Source: Strongylocentrotus droebachiensis (taxonomy: Eukaryota > Echinodermata > Echinoidea > Camarodonta > Strongylocentrotidae). From it: a stretch of DNA of 64,000 bases. The notes under the pieces were generated by a model. That model did not search any database. It saw only the letters and a program-made list of their open reading frames with translations, and had not been told where the DNA came from. How positions within the stretch are numbered: the first letter of the stretch is position 1; every line of letters starts with the position of its first letter. The stretch spans positions 124,001-188,000 of the forward strand of contig JAVYIG010002223.1 of NCBI GenBank assembly GCA_035222895.1. The letters are read 5' to 3'. Shown one piece after another: positions 37,278-49,273 of this stretch. Both the position numbers and the translations under genes were made by a program.

Positions 37278-37404
37278 GCTCGAAGCAATTGGCGCTGGAA
37301 AATGTGTTGGAATACTCCTTTATTAGATGGTTTGATTTTGTATGAATGATTTTATACTGGATAACCAAAAATTAATTTGTGAGTTGTGGAAATGGAACAA
37401 TCCT

Positions 37405-37590
37405 TTAAAGCCTATCTGCACTAGTTTGGCCAGGAGGGATTATACCTCCCTGCATGGTCACTGACAGGTGGTTATATCATCAAATCAGCTCTTAATTAAC
37501 ATAAGAAATTGGGGCCCAATGGCCACCGATTATGCATTGTTTGTAATATAGTCGGCGCAAGTAGCTATAAGTAGTGCAGTGGGGCCTTAA
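37405..37590 (-). mobile_element. TTAA-flanked MITE, copy 3
   Basis: TTAAAGCC...GGCCTTAA ends, with internal CTGCACTAGTTTGGCCAGGA and AGTAGTGCAGTGGGGCC. Just downstream of copy A. Confidence 0.85.
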
Positions 37591-39860
37591 AGCATTGTGT
37601 TTTTTTTCTTCTTCATTCTATGTGTGATTGCAAACAGTTATTAACCAGATTTTTGAGTGAGGGGTCAGATGTATATTGATTTTGTGTGTTGTCTTAATCT
37701 TATGATTCAGTTATGTATTCCATAATTATCATAATATAACTGAAATAATTGTTGAATGGAAATGGTGGCATAATGCACAGAACAAACAAAGAAAATACTC
37801 TCAAACTAGGACATATTATTGCTCTCTGTTCTTTTCCTGTTTATCAGTAATAATTTCTTTGTTAAGTTGCATGATCCTAATGCTTTCTATTAAAGCTCTA
37901 TGGATTAAGACACTACGACATTCCTACCAGAGCCATATGTACACAGAGTTTGGACAACTTGCTTTCACTTGGTGGCACAACATGGCAGTAATCTCCATGG
38001 TGTGCCCCAAAAGAACCGGGTTGGCCTAACTCTTTGTGTATAACGATGTAAATGGCTCTGATCCCCCATTGTGGAATACTGCCCTCACAAGGCGTATAAA
38101 AAAGCAGAATGAAGTTGTTTACAAGTTTGGGGGCCATATATATTGTGGTGCGGTCCGAAGTACAGTTTCTCTTCAAATGTTTGATAAAGGTTTTTGTTTC
38201 CCTCCATTCATCGGAAAGATAATAAAATAGTGGTGCTTCTGTTAAGTTCATGTTAAACTGATGGTTTTAAAATTCTTGTTGTGTCTCTTTCATTTTGAGC
38301 ACATAAAAATAAAGTTTCGAGCATAGCCTATTTGTAGTTAATAGTTAATTTGTATAGTAAAGAAATACACAATAACAGTCAGCTTCACGTATTTAGTGCC
38401 TTGTGAATTGTGCCATCGCATTTTTTGTTTTTCTAGCCTAGAATTTACAACTGTTGCTTTACGAAAATTGTTCCAAAAAAACTTTGATGATCAAATGAGA
38501 AAAATGACTGAATCGTTTTTAACAATTATTGCTTTATTTATACGTGTTGTCATTTTATAAACATGTATAGTTTTGTATAGAAACAACACTGAATTCCAAT
38601 TATGTACAAAACTCACCATGCAGGCTGAAACGCTGACTTATTATTCTGAACTGATTGCTATTTTGTATGTAAACGTACTCGAATTTTATTATACGCAATT
38701 TGAGGACCTTTTCTCCGTATTTTGCCTTTTACAGAGTTTCATGAAAATGACGGAATTCTTTTTCTAATGTTGCTGTGCCAAGGTGAATAGTTTTCTATCT
38801 CATCAATTGTTATTCTTGTTTTTTAATAAAACGTAAATGACCAGTATGTTGTATAATTATCATCTCTGTATATCACTGGCCTTGTAATATATCACTTCTG
38901 TATATTTTGGTGAACAGGGGCAATGCTTTTGGGATGTATATAGCTAGAATATTGCCCATATCATTGGAGTTTAGTGTTATTTGTGAAACTTGTTTAATCA
39001 TTTGTTTCACTTAGAAATATTATGTACTAGCTATAATTATGCTGCTGCAGCAGTGAATTGGTACGATTTATAATTTGCTGCATATTACTGTTTATATCTT
39101 CCTTCTTAAATGATAAAATTATTATAATCCTTCCGCTTGATAATAAGTGTTTTATGGAAAACGCAATCGTAAAGGCTCTCGAAAAATCAACTTAATACGC
39201 TATATTCTACGTCATTGTAATATTCGCACATTCCATTGGTAATTAGCAATGCTGTTGAACATGCCTTAGGTTGATTTTCGAAAGTCTTTGCGACCTTTGT
39301 GTTCGTCTTTGTTTTGGAGTTTTATGGTAATAAGATATGCGTACCTCATGATCATAATTATTTATGATAACTCATTAACAATCATGAAATTCTGAAAAAT
39401 TAGTCACATTGAAGTTGTTAAGCATCCTCTTAAAATCAACAAATTTCCTTTATCATTTTAATTATGGCATTTGATCTTCAATTCAGGGTGAGCTTGTAAT
39501 AAGCGATGATTGCCTGAACTTTGTTTAAATTGTTCAATTTATCTTTTAAAAGAAGTTGTGGACTGTATGTTTAAACCAAAGTTTGATATTCTTCAAAGTT
39601 TATACTCTTTATCAGATTTAGTTTTTAAAAAACAGTGTGTTTTTGCTTATTCTTCAGAACATTCTACATTATTTCTTGTTGAAAAAAAAAACTGAATCAT
39701 TAATGAAAAGTGAAATGTTGCCATTTAGGCTTTTTTAATAAACTCCTCAATTTTCATGATTTACAAAATAGTAGAAGAGTGAAAGAAGTGAGTTATTCTT
39801 GCATTCCACAAGGTTGTTATTTTTTATTCGAACGGGACACTTTACGAAGGTAAAGAGAAT

Positions 39861-40010
39861 GGCCTTGTTTCATAAAACTTGTTATCGATAACAACTGCCG
39901 CTGATCTATGACAAATCTGCTCACAGCCTATCAAATGCAAGAATTTCAGTATAGATTATACCGATTATCGGAACTTGTTATTGAAATCTAGTTTGATGAA
40001 ACAGGGCCCT
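39861..40010. mobile_element. Diverged MITE related to 10670-10820
   Basis: The ends TTGTTTCATAAAACTTGTTA and GATGAAACAGGGCCC pair as inverted repeats. Similar in length and layout to the GTGAAACGGG family. Confidence 0.55.
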
Positions 40011-40146
40011 CAACCCGTGAAGAATCGATGTGCAAAAGACAGGTATATATATACATTGCGGGTTAAACTATATGGGACATATTGTTATAATGATCGCATG
40101 GATTTGGTGTGACTCCATAGTTAAGAGGGGGTAGGGATAAGTCACA

Positions 40147-40336
40147 GAGAGAGAGAGAGAGAAAGTGAAGAGATAAAAAGAAAAGAGAGAGAGAGAGAGA
40201 GAGAGAGAAGATAGAGAGAGAGGGAGAGAGAAAGAATGAGAGAAAGAGAGAGAGAAAGAAAGAGAGAGAGAAGATAGAGAGAGAGAGAGAGAGAAAAGAT
40301 AGAGTGAGAGACTGAGAGAGAGAGAGAGAGAGAGAG
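40147..40336. repeat. (GA)n microsatellite
   Basis: About 190 bases of imperfect GA repeat in intergenic DNA. Ser/Leu-rich minus-strand frames are artefacts. Confidence 0.95.
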
Positions 40337-40914
40337 ATTCGGACTTTTACATAGGCTGATGTGGTTGACATGTGTAAGTATGATTGCGCATGTAGACTGA
40401 TGAAGGGGGCAGGGCTATAGCCATGGTAACATAAAGGTTTCAGTCGAAAATCAAAACAAATGCATTACAAACGACACAAAGAACCACACGGAACCACTAC
40501 ACAAAAGTAATTGGATCTCTTGATTTTTTTATCAGCACTTCAACGGGGAGATAGAGAATTTTATAGCAATTAACGAATCACCGTTACCAGCTACATGTTC
40601 AAACACGTTAATTCTTTTTATATGACAACTGACATAGAACTTGATGAGACTTTGATCCACCTTCCTAAAGATAATAATTATTTATTGAATTTAGTCATTC
40701 ATTCTCGACCTTTGTTCGGGTAAAAACCGCGAATGGATGGACGCAGTTTTGAAACAGACACGAAAACGATCATTTGTAATATACATGTGTATAGCATTGT
40801 ATGTATTCACAAAAATATATATAAATTATTGATCTTTGTTTGAATCATAATTTCAAACAAATTACAAGTTATCCAAATTATCAAAAGTAGTGAGGCCCCT
40901 GTCAGAAAATGTGT

Positions 40915-41776
40915 ACACTGTTAGAAAAAAATTAAACAAGTTGTTCCAAATTTTAAACAACCACAAGTTAACCGGTGAATCGCTCAACTGTTGTTTAAAA
41001 ATGAAACAACTTAAGGTTGTTTTTGAACACTTAGTTGTTTAAAAATTAGATACAATTTTAAACAACAGTTGTTTAGTATATAATAAAATTGCACAACTCG
41101 GTTGTTTAAAGCAAGTTGTGTAAATGTTAAACAATAATGTTTAAATTATTAAGCAACTGTTGTTTATTCAATATTACTGCACAACTGGGTTGTTTAAAAG
41201 GAGTTGCTTAAATTTTAAACAGAACTGTTTAATGGTTATTATCTGGTTGTTTGAATTTGTGAAATGACCTACTGGAACCACTCCTGCAATAATCACAACG
41301 ATTTATATACTGTAACATGCAGAGCTTGTTGCCAATTTACTTCAACATTTGTTCATCATATTCATGGCAGTGACAGACAACATTATTATTTGTCTCTATA
41401 ACTTCACCTAAACCCCATCGGCGAAGCCGAGAAGAACCAAGTCGTCGCCTTGCCCTTGTTCCGCCATTTTCGTCTGCACTAGCACTGCACGAGCACTTGC
41501 ACTGCACACTAGCACTGCATGCTTGCATGCATGTATTATGTACGTACTTTGTGCATATCGCATGTGTGTGCGCAAATTGCAATCGCGTATCGAGAAAATA
41601 TCAACGACGCCCCCGGGACTTTTTAAACAACTCTGTTTAATTAAATCTTTTTGTTTTTTAATAGATAGTTGTTTAAGCCAATTGAGCACTGATTTTTCGA
41701 TTTTGAACAACGTTGTTTACGTTTTTAAACAACATTCTTTTAAACAGTGATATTTTAAACACCGTTCTAACTGTGT
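40915..41776. mobile_element. 862-bp element packed with AAACAAC motifs
   Basis: The ends ACACTGTTAGAA and TTCTAACTGTGT form 12-bp inverted repeats. AAACAAC / GTTGTTT words occur over a dozen times in both orientations along the two flanks, leaving a more GC-rich core at about 41340-41620 without a convincing gene. This is the layout of a non-autonomous DNA transposon with subterminal repeats. Confidence 0.75.
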
Positions 41777-42244
41777 AAGAATAGAGAAAATAACAATTTC
41801 TGTGTACTGCTAAGAAGCTAAGTGATACACGTAACATACCCGAAACATACTTCGCATTGACGATCATCAAGAAAATGACAATATTTATAAATACCTGTAA
41901 AGGATATATCAAGTTATTTAATAAGCAATTGCATACAATATGTGATTATAGGAACGAAGTATATGCAAAACCCACAACACTGAATGGTTGTTTTGAGAAA
42001 ATTGTATTGCTACCACTAAATATATCGTCTGATGATATTTCTCGCTCGGGCTAAGCTAGCGTCATTTGTTTACACATACTAGTATCCATGGTGAAGAAAT
42101 CATCTATACAGTATACGCAAATCACGACCGGAAGTCCGATATTTTCAACATAATTTGTGTACCGAGTATATATTTCTGAATAAGTTTGAAGCGGTCCAAT
42201 TTCCCACCGAGACGTGTATAGTTAAAACTTAAACATACCTATTG

Positions 42245-42440
42245 TAAATTTAAAGTTTTTGTAACTCAAGAATGATAGGTGGACTGGTTGAATTAGGGCC
42301 TTTGTTAAATACTTTTAGATGTAAGCTTTAATATGTCACATTCTCAAGAAACATTAATCAGGACACATCAATTTTTCACATACTTAACAAATCATAACAC
42401 TTGGTAAGGGTACGAATAATTTAGTTGTTAAAAGCAAAAC
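42245..42440 (-). mobile_element. TIR repeat, copy of 33098-33350 family
   Basis: Inverse orientation of the core GGTGGACTGGTTGAATTAGG and CTTTTAGATGTAAGCTTTAA, ending in GGTACGAATAATTTAGTTG. Confidence 0.65.
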
Positions 42441-42911
42441 AGTACTTCCACAACAAAACAACATCTCTGATTTACCACTGACAAAAATCGGTCACTAAAA
42501 AACAGGCGAACACTGCCTCTCACTATACTGAATGACTAAAACAGAACTGCATAACAAATACTCGACATCATATAAGGGCTTATCCTCAAATATTGTCTCA
42601 ATAGCTACAGACTATGAATCATAATAATCAGATAGTGTGATATACATGTTGTACCACCTTCCTAACCGTTCCCAAACAAAAATTCGCGGGGTTTGTTTAT
42701 TTATCTGTAAATTATTAACCATAAGAGAGCGACATAATATTGAACAACTGTTGACTGCACGGCGCACGCACATTACGGGCGTTCTTACATCGTATGCTTA
42801 ATGGCTTGCGCAGGGTATTTTTCTCTCGAAACTAACGGCTCATAATAAAAACCAAAATATTGGATTATTAAACTGGATTATTCTTCCTTTGGCTATATTG
42901 ATGAGAAGACC

Positions 42912-42957
42912 ATGGCATCCATGAAGGCATATTTCGTGGTTTTTGTAGCCGTCGCAG
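42912..42957 (+). other. Copy B exon 1: signal peptide
   Basis: Encodes [15 protein letters not shown] plus one base; exon 2 adds [11 protein letters not shown] clear signal peptide with an AQA cleavage motif. An ATG at 42901 is out of frame with the protein, so 42912 is used. Confidence 0.88.
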
Positions 42958-45900
42958 GTAAGATGAACCCGTTTTACCATTACATTACTTCAATTCATGT
43001 ACTCCTATAAGAAATGGCGCCATGGACGCTTCTGTACAATCATTATTAGGTAGTCCGTGTCTCCGTGATATATATCAATCAGATTGCAAGATTCTTAGTA
43101 TGCGGGATATAATATCTTATATTTCTAGCTATTCTTTGACAAATGGATATGCCGCCATTCTGTGTGCATGTTATGAACTAAGTGTACTGTATGCGTTTGT
43201 GTGTTTTCAAACAGTTATATTGTACACCAGTACAACAAATAATCAACTGGACCCGCCCCTCACCGTTTGGTCTGAAACAGTTTCTAATGAATAGAGCCTT
43301 TTGCATCAAATATGAAATAATAATTAATTTCATAATCAAAATAGTGGTACAAATATATTATCATTGTACAGACATGTATTACAATATAGCATACACGGCC
43401 CAGTGCGATGGATTTGCCAAAGCAGAGCATGACATATACACATACAACAATATAGTTTTACAGATATGATATAGGCCTATTTAATATTTAATTAATAGAT
43501 CATAAAAAGATAGAACAATATTTTTTTAAATCATTATAAAATGAGATGATAGATATCAGGTAATTAACATTTCAGAAATATTAATTAAATGGAAATAAAT
43601 AAGTTATAGTTTGTTTTTTGTTTTCATTTGGTGTGGTAACGTGAAGTATGTATCAGTTGATGACCGAGGGCGGTATAGACTATGAGATATATATATATTT
43701 TGTTTAAATATATATTTATACAGAGAGAGAGAGAGAGAGATGGGGAGAGAGAGAGGGGGAGAGGAGAGGTGACATGCTTTCGATAGGTAACAAAGTTCTG
43801 GGAAAGAAGTTAAGATAAAAGATGAAAAATAGGGAAAGCGAAAGAAAGGAGAGAGGAATAAAGGGAGAGGTTAATTATTTGAAGTGAGGAGCGGAAGTCC
43901 ACCTTGGGTGAAGCTCGCACAATCTAGTGAACAAACATAGGATAATATTGTAAATATGTTATGTCGTTGAGTTTTATTTTCATTACAAAAAATAATACAA
44001 AAAAAAAATTATAGTGATATCATGCAAGCACCTAATTAAGTACGATGTGATGAATGAAAATCTAATTTTAAATGTTTGCCCCCAAATAATCATGATCGCT
44101 ATAGCTCTGTTGATTGGCAACGCCCAAGCTGGTGATCGACAGGTTCACTCCAGGAAGAAGAGAGCACCTCTCGATGTCAGAAACTGTGATGTAAACCCAC
44201 CGGTGAGATATCAGTTTTATCTTTTCTTTCCTAACATTCCTTTTCTTCTAATAATAGCACTTAATTGTAAAGGTGCATATCTGCTCGCCATAATTGTCAT
44301 TATTATCATTAATTCTCCTTTGTTTTGTTTATTATTTTTGGTTATTCTATTTGGTTATTCTCCTTTGTTTTTGTTTTTAATTATTTTTGGCTATTCTCTT
44401 TATTAGGCCTACTTATAAATTTCGAAATGTTACCATCTCATAAAATTGATGGGTCAGGACCATAAACCCAACAATCTTTGTCCCTTTAATCCTTTTTTTT
44501 AATATACACACACTTGTTCAGGTGAGACGACACGCCCGCGGCTACCCCTCCCCCTCTTGTAAACAAATTAAGATTTTCATGACCAAAAATTGTTATACCC
44601 CAGGTAAAGAAAATTCTCGCTGCCCATACGTTGGGGCATTGCATGGTTCTGAAATTATTTAAAAAACACCTGGATCCGAAAACTTTACACCAAATTTGGT
44701 GTCACATTATGTGTGTGTTGTCTCATATCATAAACCCCAAAATGTCAAAGCTCTCATTATTTTATGAATTTCAGCAAGGGTTATATCACTCACAATCCAA
44801 CTTAATTTGAATGATTTGAAAACTCCACATTACACAGTAATCATTCGAAACAACGTTCAAAATTTCTAAGCAGTTTTTTTGCAATCATATGCAATCATGA
44901 AAGAATTCGGTCTTTTACTAGGTAGTTTTTGTTCTTCAAAAGCAATCATTAAAGAATTCGGTCTTTTATTAGGTAGATTTTGTTCTTCAAATGCAATCAT
45001 GTAAGAATTCGGTCTTTTACTAGGTAGTTTTTGTTCTTCAAATGCAATCATTAAAGAATTCGGTCTTTTACTAGGTAGTTTTTGTTCTTCAAATGCAATC
45101 ATGTAAGAATTCGGTCTTTTACTAGACAGTTCTTTTTCTTCAAACGCAATCATGTAAGAATTCGGTCTTTTACTAGACAGTTCTTTTTCTTCAAATGTAA
45201 TCATGTAAGAATTCGGTCTTTTACTAGGCAGTTCTTTTTCTTCAAATACAATCATGTAAGAATTCGGTCTTTTACTAGGCAGTTCTTTTTCTTCAGATGC
45301 AATCATGTAATAATTCGGTCTTTTAGTTCTTTTTCTTCAAATGCAATCATGAAATAATTCGGTCTTTTACTAGACAGTTCTTTTTCTTCAAATGCAATCA
45401 TGTAAGAATTCGGTCTTTTACTAGACAGTTCTTTTTCTTCAAATGCAATCATGTAAGAATTCGGTCTTTTACTAGGCAGTTCTTTTTCTTCAAATACAAT
45501 CATGTAAGAATTCGGTCTTTTACTAGGCAGTTCTTTTTCTTCAGATGCAATCATGTAAGAATTCGGTCTTTTACTAGGCAGTTCTTTTTCTTCAGATGCA
45601 ATCATGTAATAATTCGGTCTGAGATGAGGACGAATCTATTCCAGTATTTTTCTTCAAATGCAATCATGAAATAATTCGGTCTTTTACTAGACAGTTCTTT
45701 TTCTTCAAATGCAATCATGTAAGAATTTGGTCTTTTAGTTCTTTTTCTTCAAATGCAATCATGAAAGAATTCGTTTATTTAAACATCCCTTTCTCTCCTG
45801 CTAGAACTATCCACCGAGCACGGTCATCTCTGATGTGAAGCTAGATCGACTAAGAACTGAGATGAGGACGAATCTATTCCAGTATGAGGCTTACATCATC

Positions 45901-48900
45901 CCTGGATACGACGAGCATGGGGTAAGATTTAAAGCCCCACTGCACTACTTATAGCTACGTGCGCCCTCTATTTAGCAAACAATGCATAATCGGTGTCTGT
46001 TGGTCCCCCATGATCCTTTTTTTCTTATGTTAATTGAGAACTGATTTGATGAGATAACCACCTGTCAGTGACCTTGCAGGGAGGTTTAATCCCCCTGGCC
46101 ACACTAGTGCAGACGGGCTTTAAATAAAAGGCTTTCATGCCGATATTCATTTTCCCCCTTTCATTTATTCATGTATGTATTTAATATCCAGGAGAACACA
46201 ATATAACACATGCATCAGTATAAACAATGCAGAGAAAAGGATTAATGGGTACCAGCCAGTGCCTGTGGATTGCTTAAAATGGCTCTCCTCACTGGCTGAT
46301 GCCGAACATAAACATTAGGCATAAAAACATATGTCTATAGACACACAGTTAGAATTTGATTAACTATCATTAAAAAATGATATAATAATAGTAATAATTT
46401 GTCATGAGTCAGATTATTCTTACCGAGCAAATAAAAACATATTCCAAATAAAAATTCAAATTTCAAATTAAAATTCGTTCATATTGTTATATTGCAATCA
46501 ATCAATCAGTAGGCGCCTTTCCCTCCAAGAGACAAATTCCCAGCCCCAATGAAGCCCCTCCGTCTTTATCATATAACCTTTTTTTATTTCATTTTTTCAG
46601 AGTGAATACCCAGCCGATCCCGACAGACGAATCTATTTCATGTCCGGCTTCAACGGAACACAAGGTAATAAACGAAACATCTTTCAAGACATAGATTATG
46701 TTTTGTTCATGACAATATCGCTATAAACCATCTATGATTCTAATATTCTCACACTTGGAGCAGTGATCGTGCTTAAAATCATGCATGATGAAGTAACAAT
46801 ATAATTTCAGTACCGTTTGAATTGTGTTTCGTCAGTTTCAAATCATGATTAGAATACAAATCAATGATTTATATCACTTTCGATATCCAAAAAGGGTTTC
46901 TTGTGCTCATCATACAACCGTGAACTGTTATCAACACTCTAAGGGGGCGCTGCAAGAAATTTGCAATCAATTGCAAAAATCCCCCAAATCAAGCGTAAAT
47001 CTTGCGATTAATTGCAAATTTGAAATTTATATTTGCGATCGATTGCAACTCAACGTTCTTGCAACGCCCCATTAGTGACATCAAAGTGAATACATTCTCA
47101 CTCATCAATATGTGATTATAAGAATAATTCAGAGCAGTACGTGGTCTCGTAACCGGGAGGTACCGGGTTCGAAACCAGGTCGATGAGCTAGTGCCCTTTG
47201 GTATCAAAAGGCATTAATCCTCATTACCAAGTCCATCGGAGAGGACTGTCAGCTTTGAAAAGCCGTCGGTCCCCTGGTTACCTAATTACAAGCATATAAA
47301 TGCTTTCTTAGCAGTCACTTAAAACCAACCAACTAAATTATGTGGATATTGTGATATTTCATTTAGGGGAACCCCCCCCCCCCCCCCCCCCCGGCCCGAT
47401 ATCTTCATTCACTCTATGTAATAGGGACTTTTAGATTTGCACGTCGACAGCTTTGACTGCAACGTGTGACGTCATTTTAAGGCGCTGCGCATGCATTACG
47501 TCGTCTCAGTCGGCGATCGAGAATGCGTCAACTTTGATTTTCCTAAATCTAGTACATACATACATATTGGTATTTATATAGCGCCTTTACATGCTCAAGG
47601 TACGAGTATGCCGCGTGCGCATACAATATACAGTTCCTCAGGTAGACAAAGGAACATCCCTTCCCTGCTATTATGTAAAAATGTGTAGAACGGGTGTCAC
47701 ATGCATATTCACCTGTTCTACATATATTTACATAATAGCAGTGAAGGGATGTTCTTTTGATGAGGGTAGAATGAGGAGCTGTATATTTTGTCCTCTTTCT
47801 TTGTCCGTGATGTTCATAGTGTTACTTCCTGCATGCATGTATATCGTCGAGTGCAATCTAAAAGATTTCTAATTGTAGTCAACATGGGCAGTCAAGTACG
47901 TTGACACGCATGATCAGTCGGCGTTCGTCGTGTTCTCGTCCACTCAATCTAAAAGTCCCTATTATCATCCCTCTCCTACGTCACAAAGGTTTTGCCATCG
48001 TCACCTTGGAATGGGGAGCAGCGATCTGGACGGAGCCTCAGTTCGAGCTACTTGCACAGCAGCAGTTAGATTGTAACTGGCAAATTATGATCCTTGGTAT
48101 GATTCTTGATTTGATTTGATTTGATCTATTCTGATATACTTTGATGATTTTCTTTAATTCCGTCACAGAGTCATTAGTTTTGTTTGATTGATTGCAACTT
48201 CAAAAATGTAATAACTTTTTTATTTTTAATCAGATTTTGCTCAAAATGTCTATGATCTGTTCCTTTCATTTACTGCCTCTAATAAAACCAATCAGGGTGG
48301 ACTTTTCTTTTAATAGACCGAACTGTTCTAGTATTTGCCATTATCAATTTCAGTATTCTAACATTATTTTTGTATCAACCGTCACTGACCAGGTGATGAT
48401 GATTTTCTGACACCCTGGGAGTGGATAATCCGGGATGACCGGACAACCGATCCGGAAGACATCAATTTTATCCCCGGAGCCGGCATGCCTGCCGGATCAC
48501 AAGTCGGTTTCGATCCCCGCCTCATGCCTTACCGTAAGTCAAGAAAGTTAGAATAAAATTTGGATAAAGCGAATGGTAGGTATTAAGATATAAGATCATT
48601 TTTAAAAGAAGAATATTATAATAAATTTGTGTTGTTGTGTCATTTCTAATAATTTTTTAAGAAGAGTTCAGAAATAGGGGTAAGTTGGTATATTTTGCAT
48701 GATGAACGTATCAAGGGAACATTTCAGCCACAAGTCTAGAATCAATGGTAAAATACCGATAGAGGATTGAAGAAAACAAAATTAAGGAAAATAATATAAA
48801 AAGCTAGTATTTCATTATTCATAGTAGCAGTAGCGGGTGATGGATCAGGGAAGGGGGAGCGGGCATTGACCCTAGCTTAATTATAGCACCCACTACATTA

Positions 48901-49168
48901 GTAATTGACTCCTGAAAAAGAGTATGGAGATACGTTTTTTGTTAAAGTTATCTTGATAGGTATAGGTGATGGAGGTAAATATCTTTCTGGTATTAAATCT
49001 AGACAAATATTTGTGTAGGCTACCTCTACTTTTTGTACAGCCCCCCCCCCCTCCCCTTATAGTTATACACTCTTAATATTCTGGACCCACCCAGTGCATT
49101 TATTTGTGACTTTGTCATTTGTCGGTGTAGCAGCAGTGCTAAAATAACCTCTCTATCCCTCCTGCCCA

Positions 49169-49199
<31 letters not shown>

Positions 49200-49237
49200 G
49201 TCCCCCCTCTCCCTCTCTCTCACACACACTCTCTCTC

Positions 49238-49273
<36 letters not shown>

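Larger units (their letters stand above)
36891..42911. other. Copy A 3' UTR and intergenic region to copy B
   Basis: No additional exon could be supported. It holds degenerate 100-bp repeats just past the stop, a candidate poly-A signal at 37272, a TTAA MITE (37405-37590), a MITE at 39861-40010, a (GA)n tract, the AAACAAC element (40915-41776) and a TIR repeat (42245-42440). The rest is unique AT-rich DNA with several other AATAAA hexamers (for example near 38311 and 38825), so the true 3' end of copy A is uncertain. Confidence 0.6.

Noticed and set aside
43022..43469. Open frames in copy B intron 1
   Set aside because: No similarity to the family or to copy A, and composition typical of intron.
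44872..45775. CRISPR-like regular repeat array
   Set aside because: Units are contiguous with no unique spacers and the DNA is eukaryotic; it is a minisatellite. The same applies to 61545-61930.
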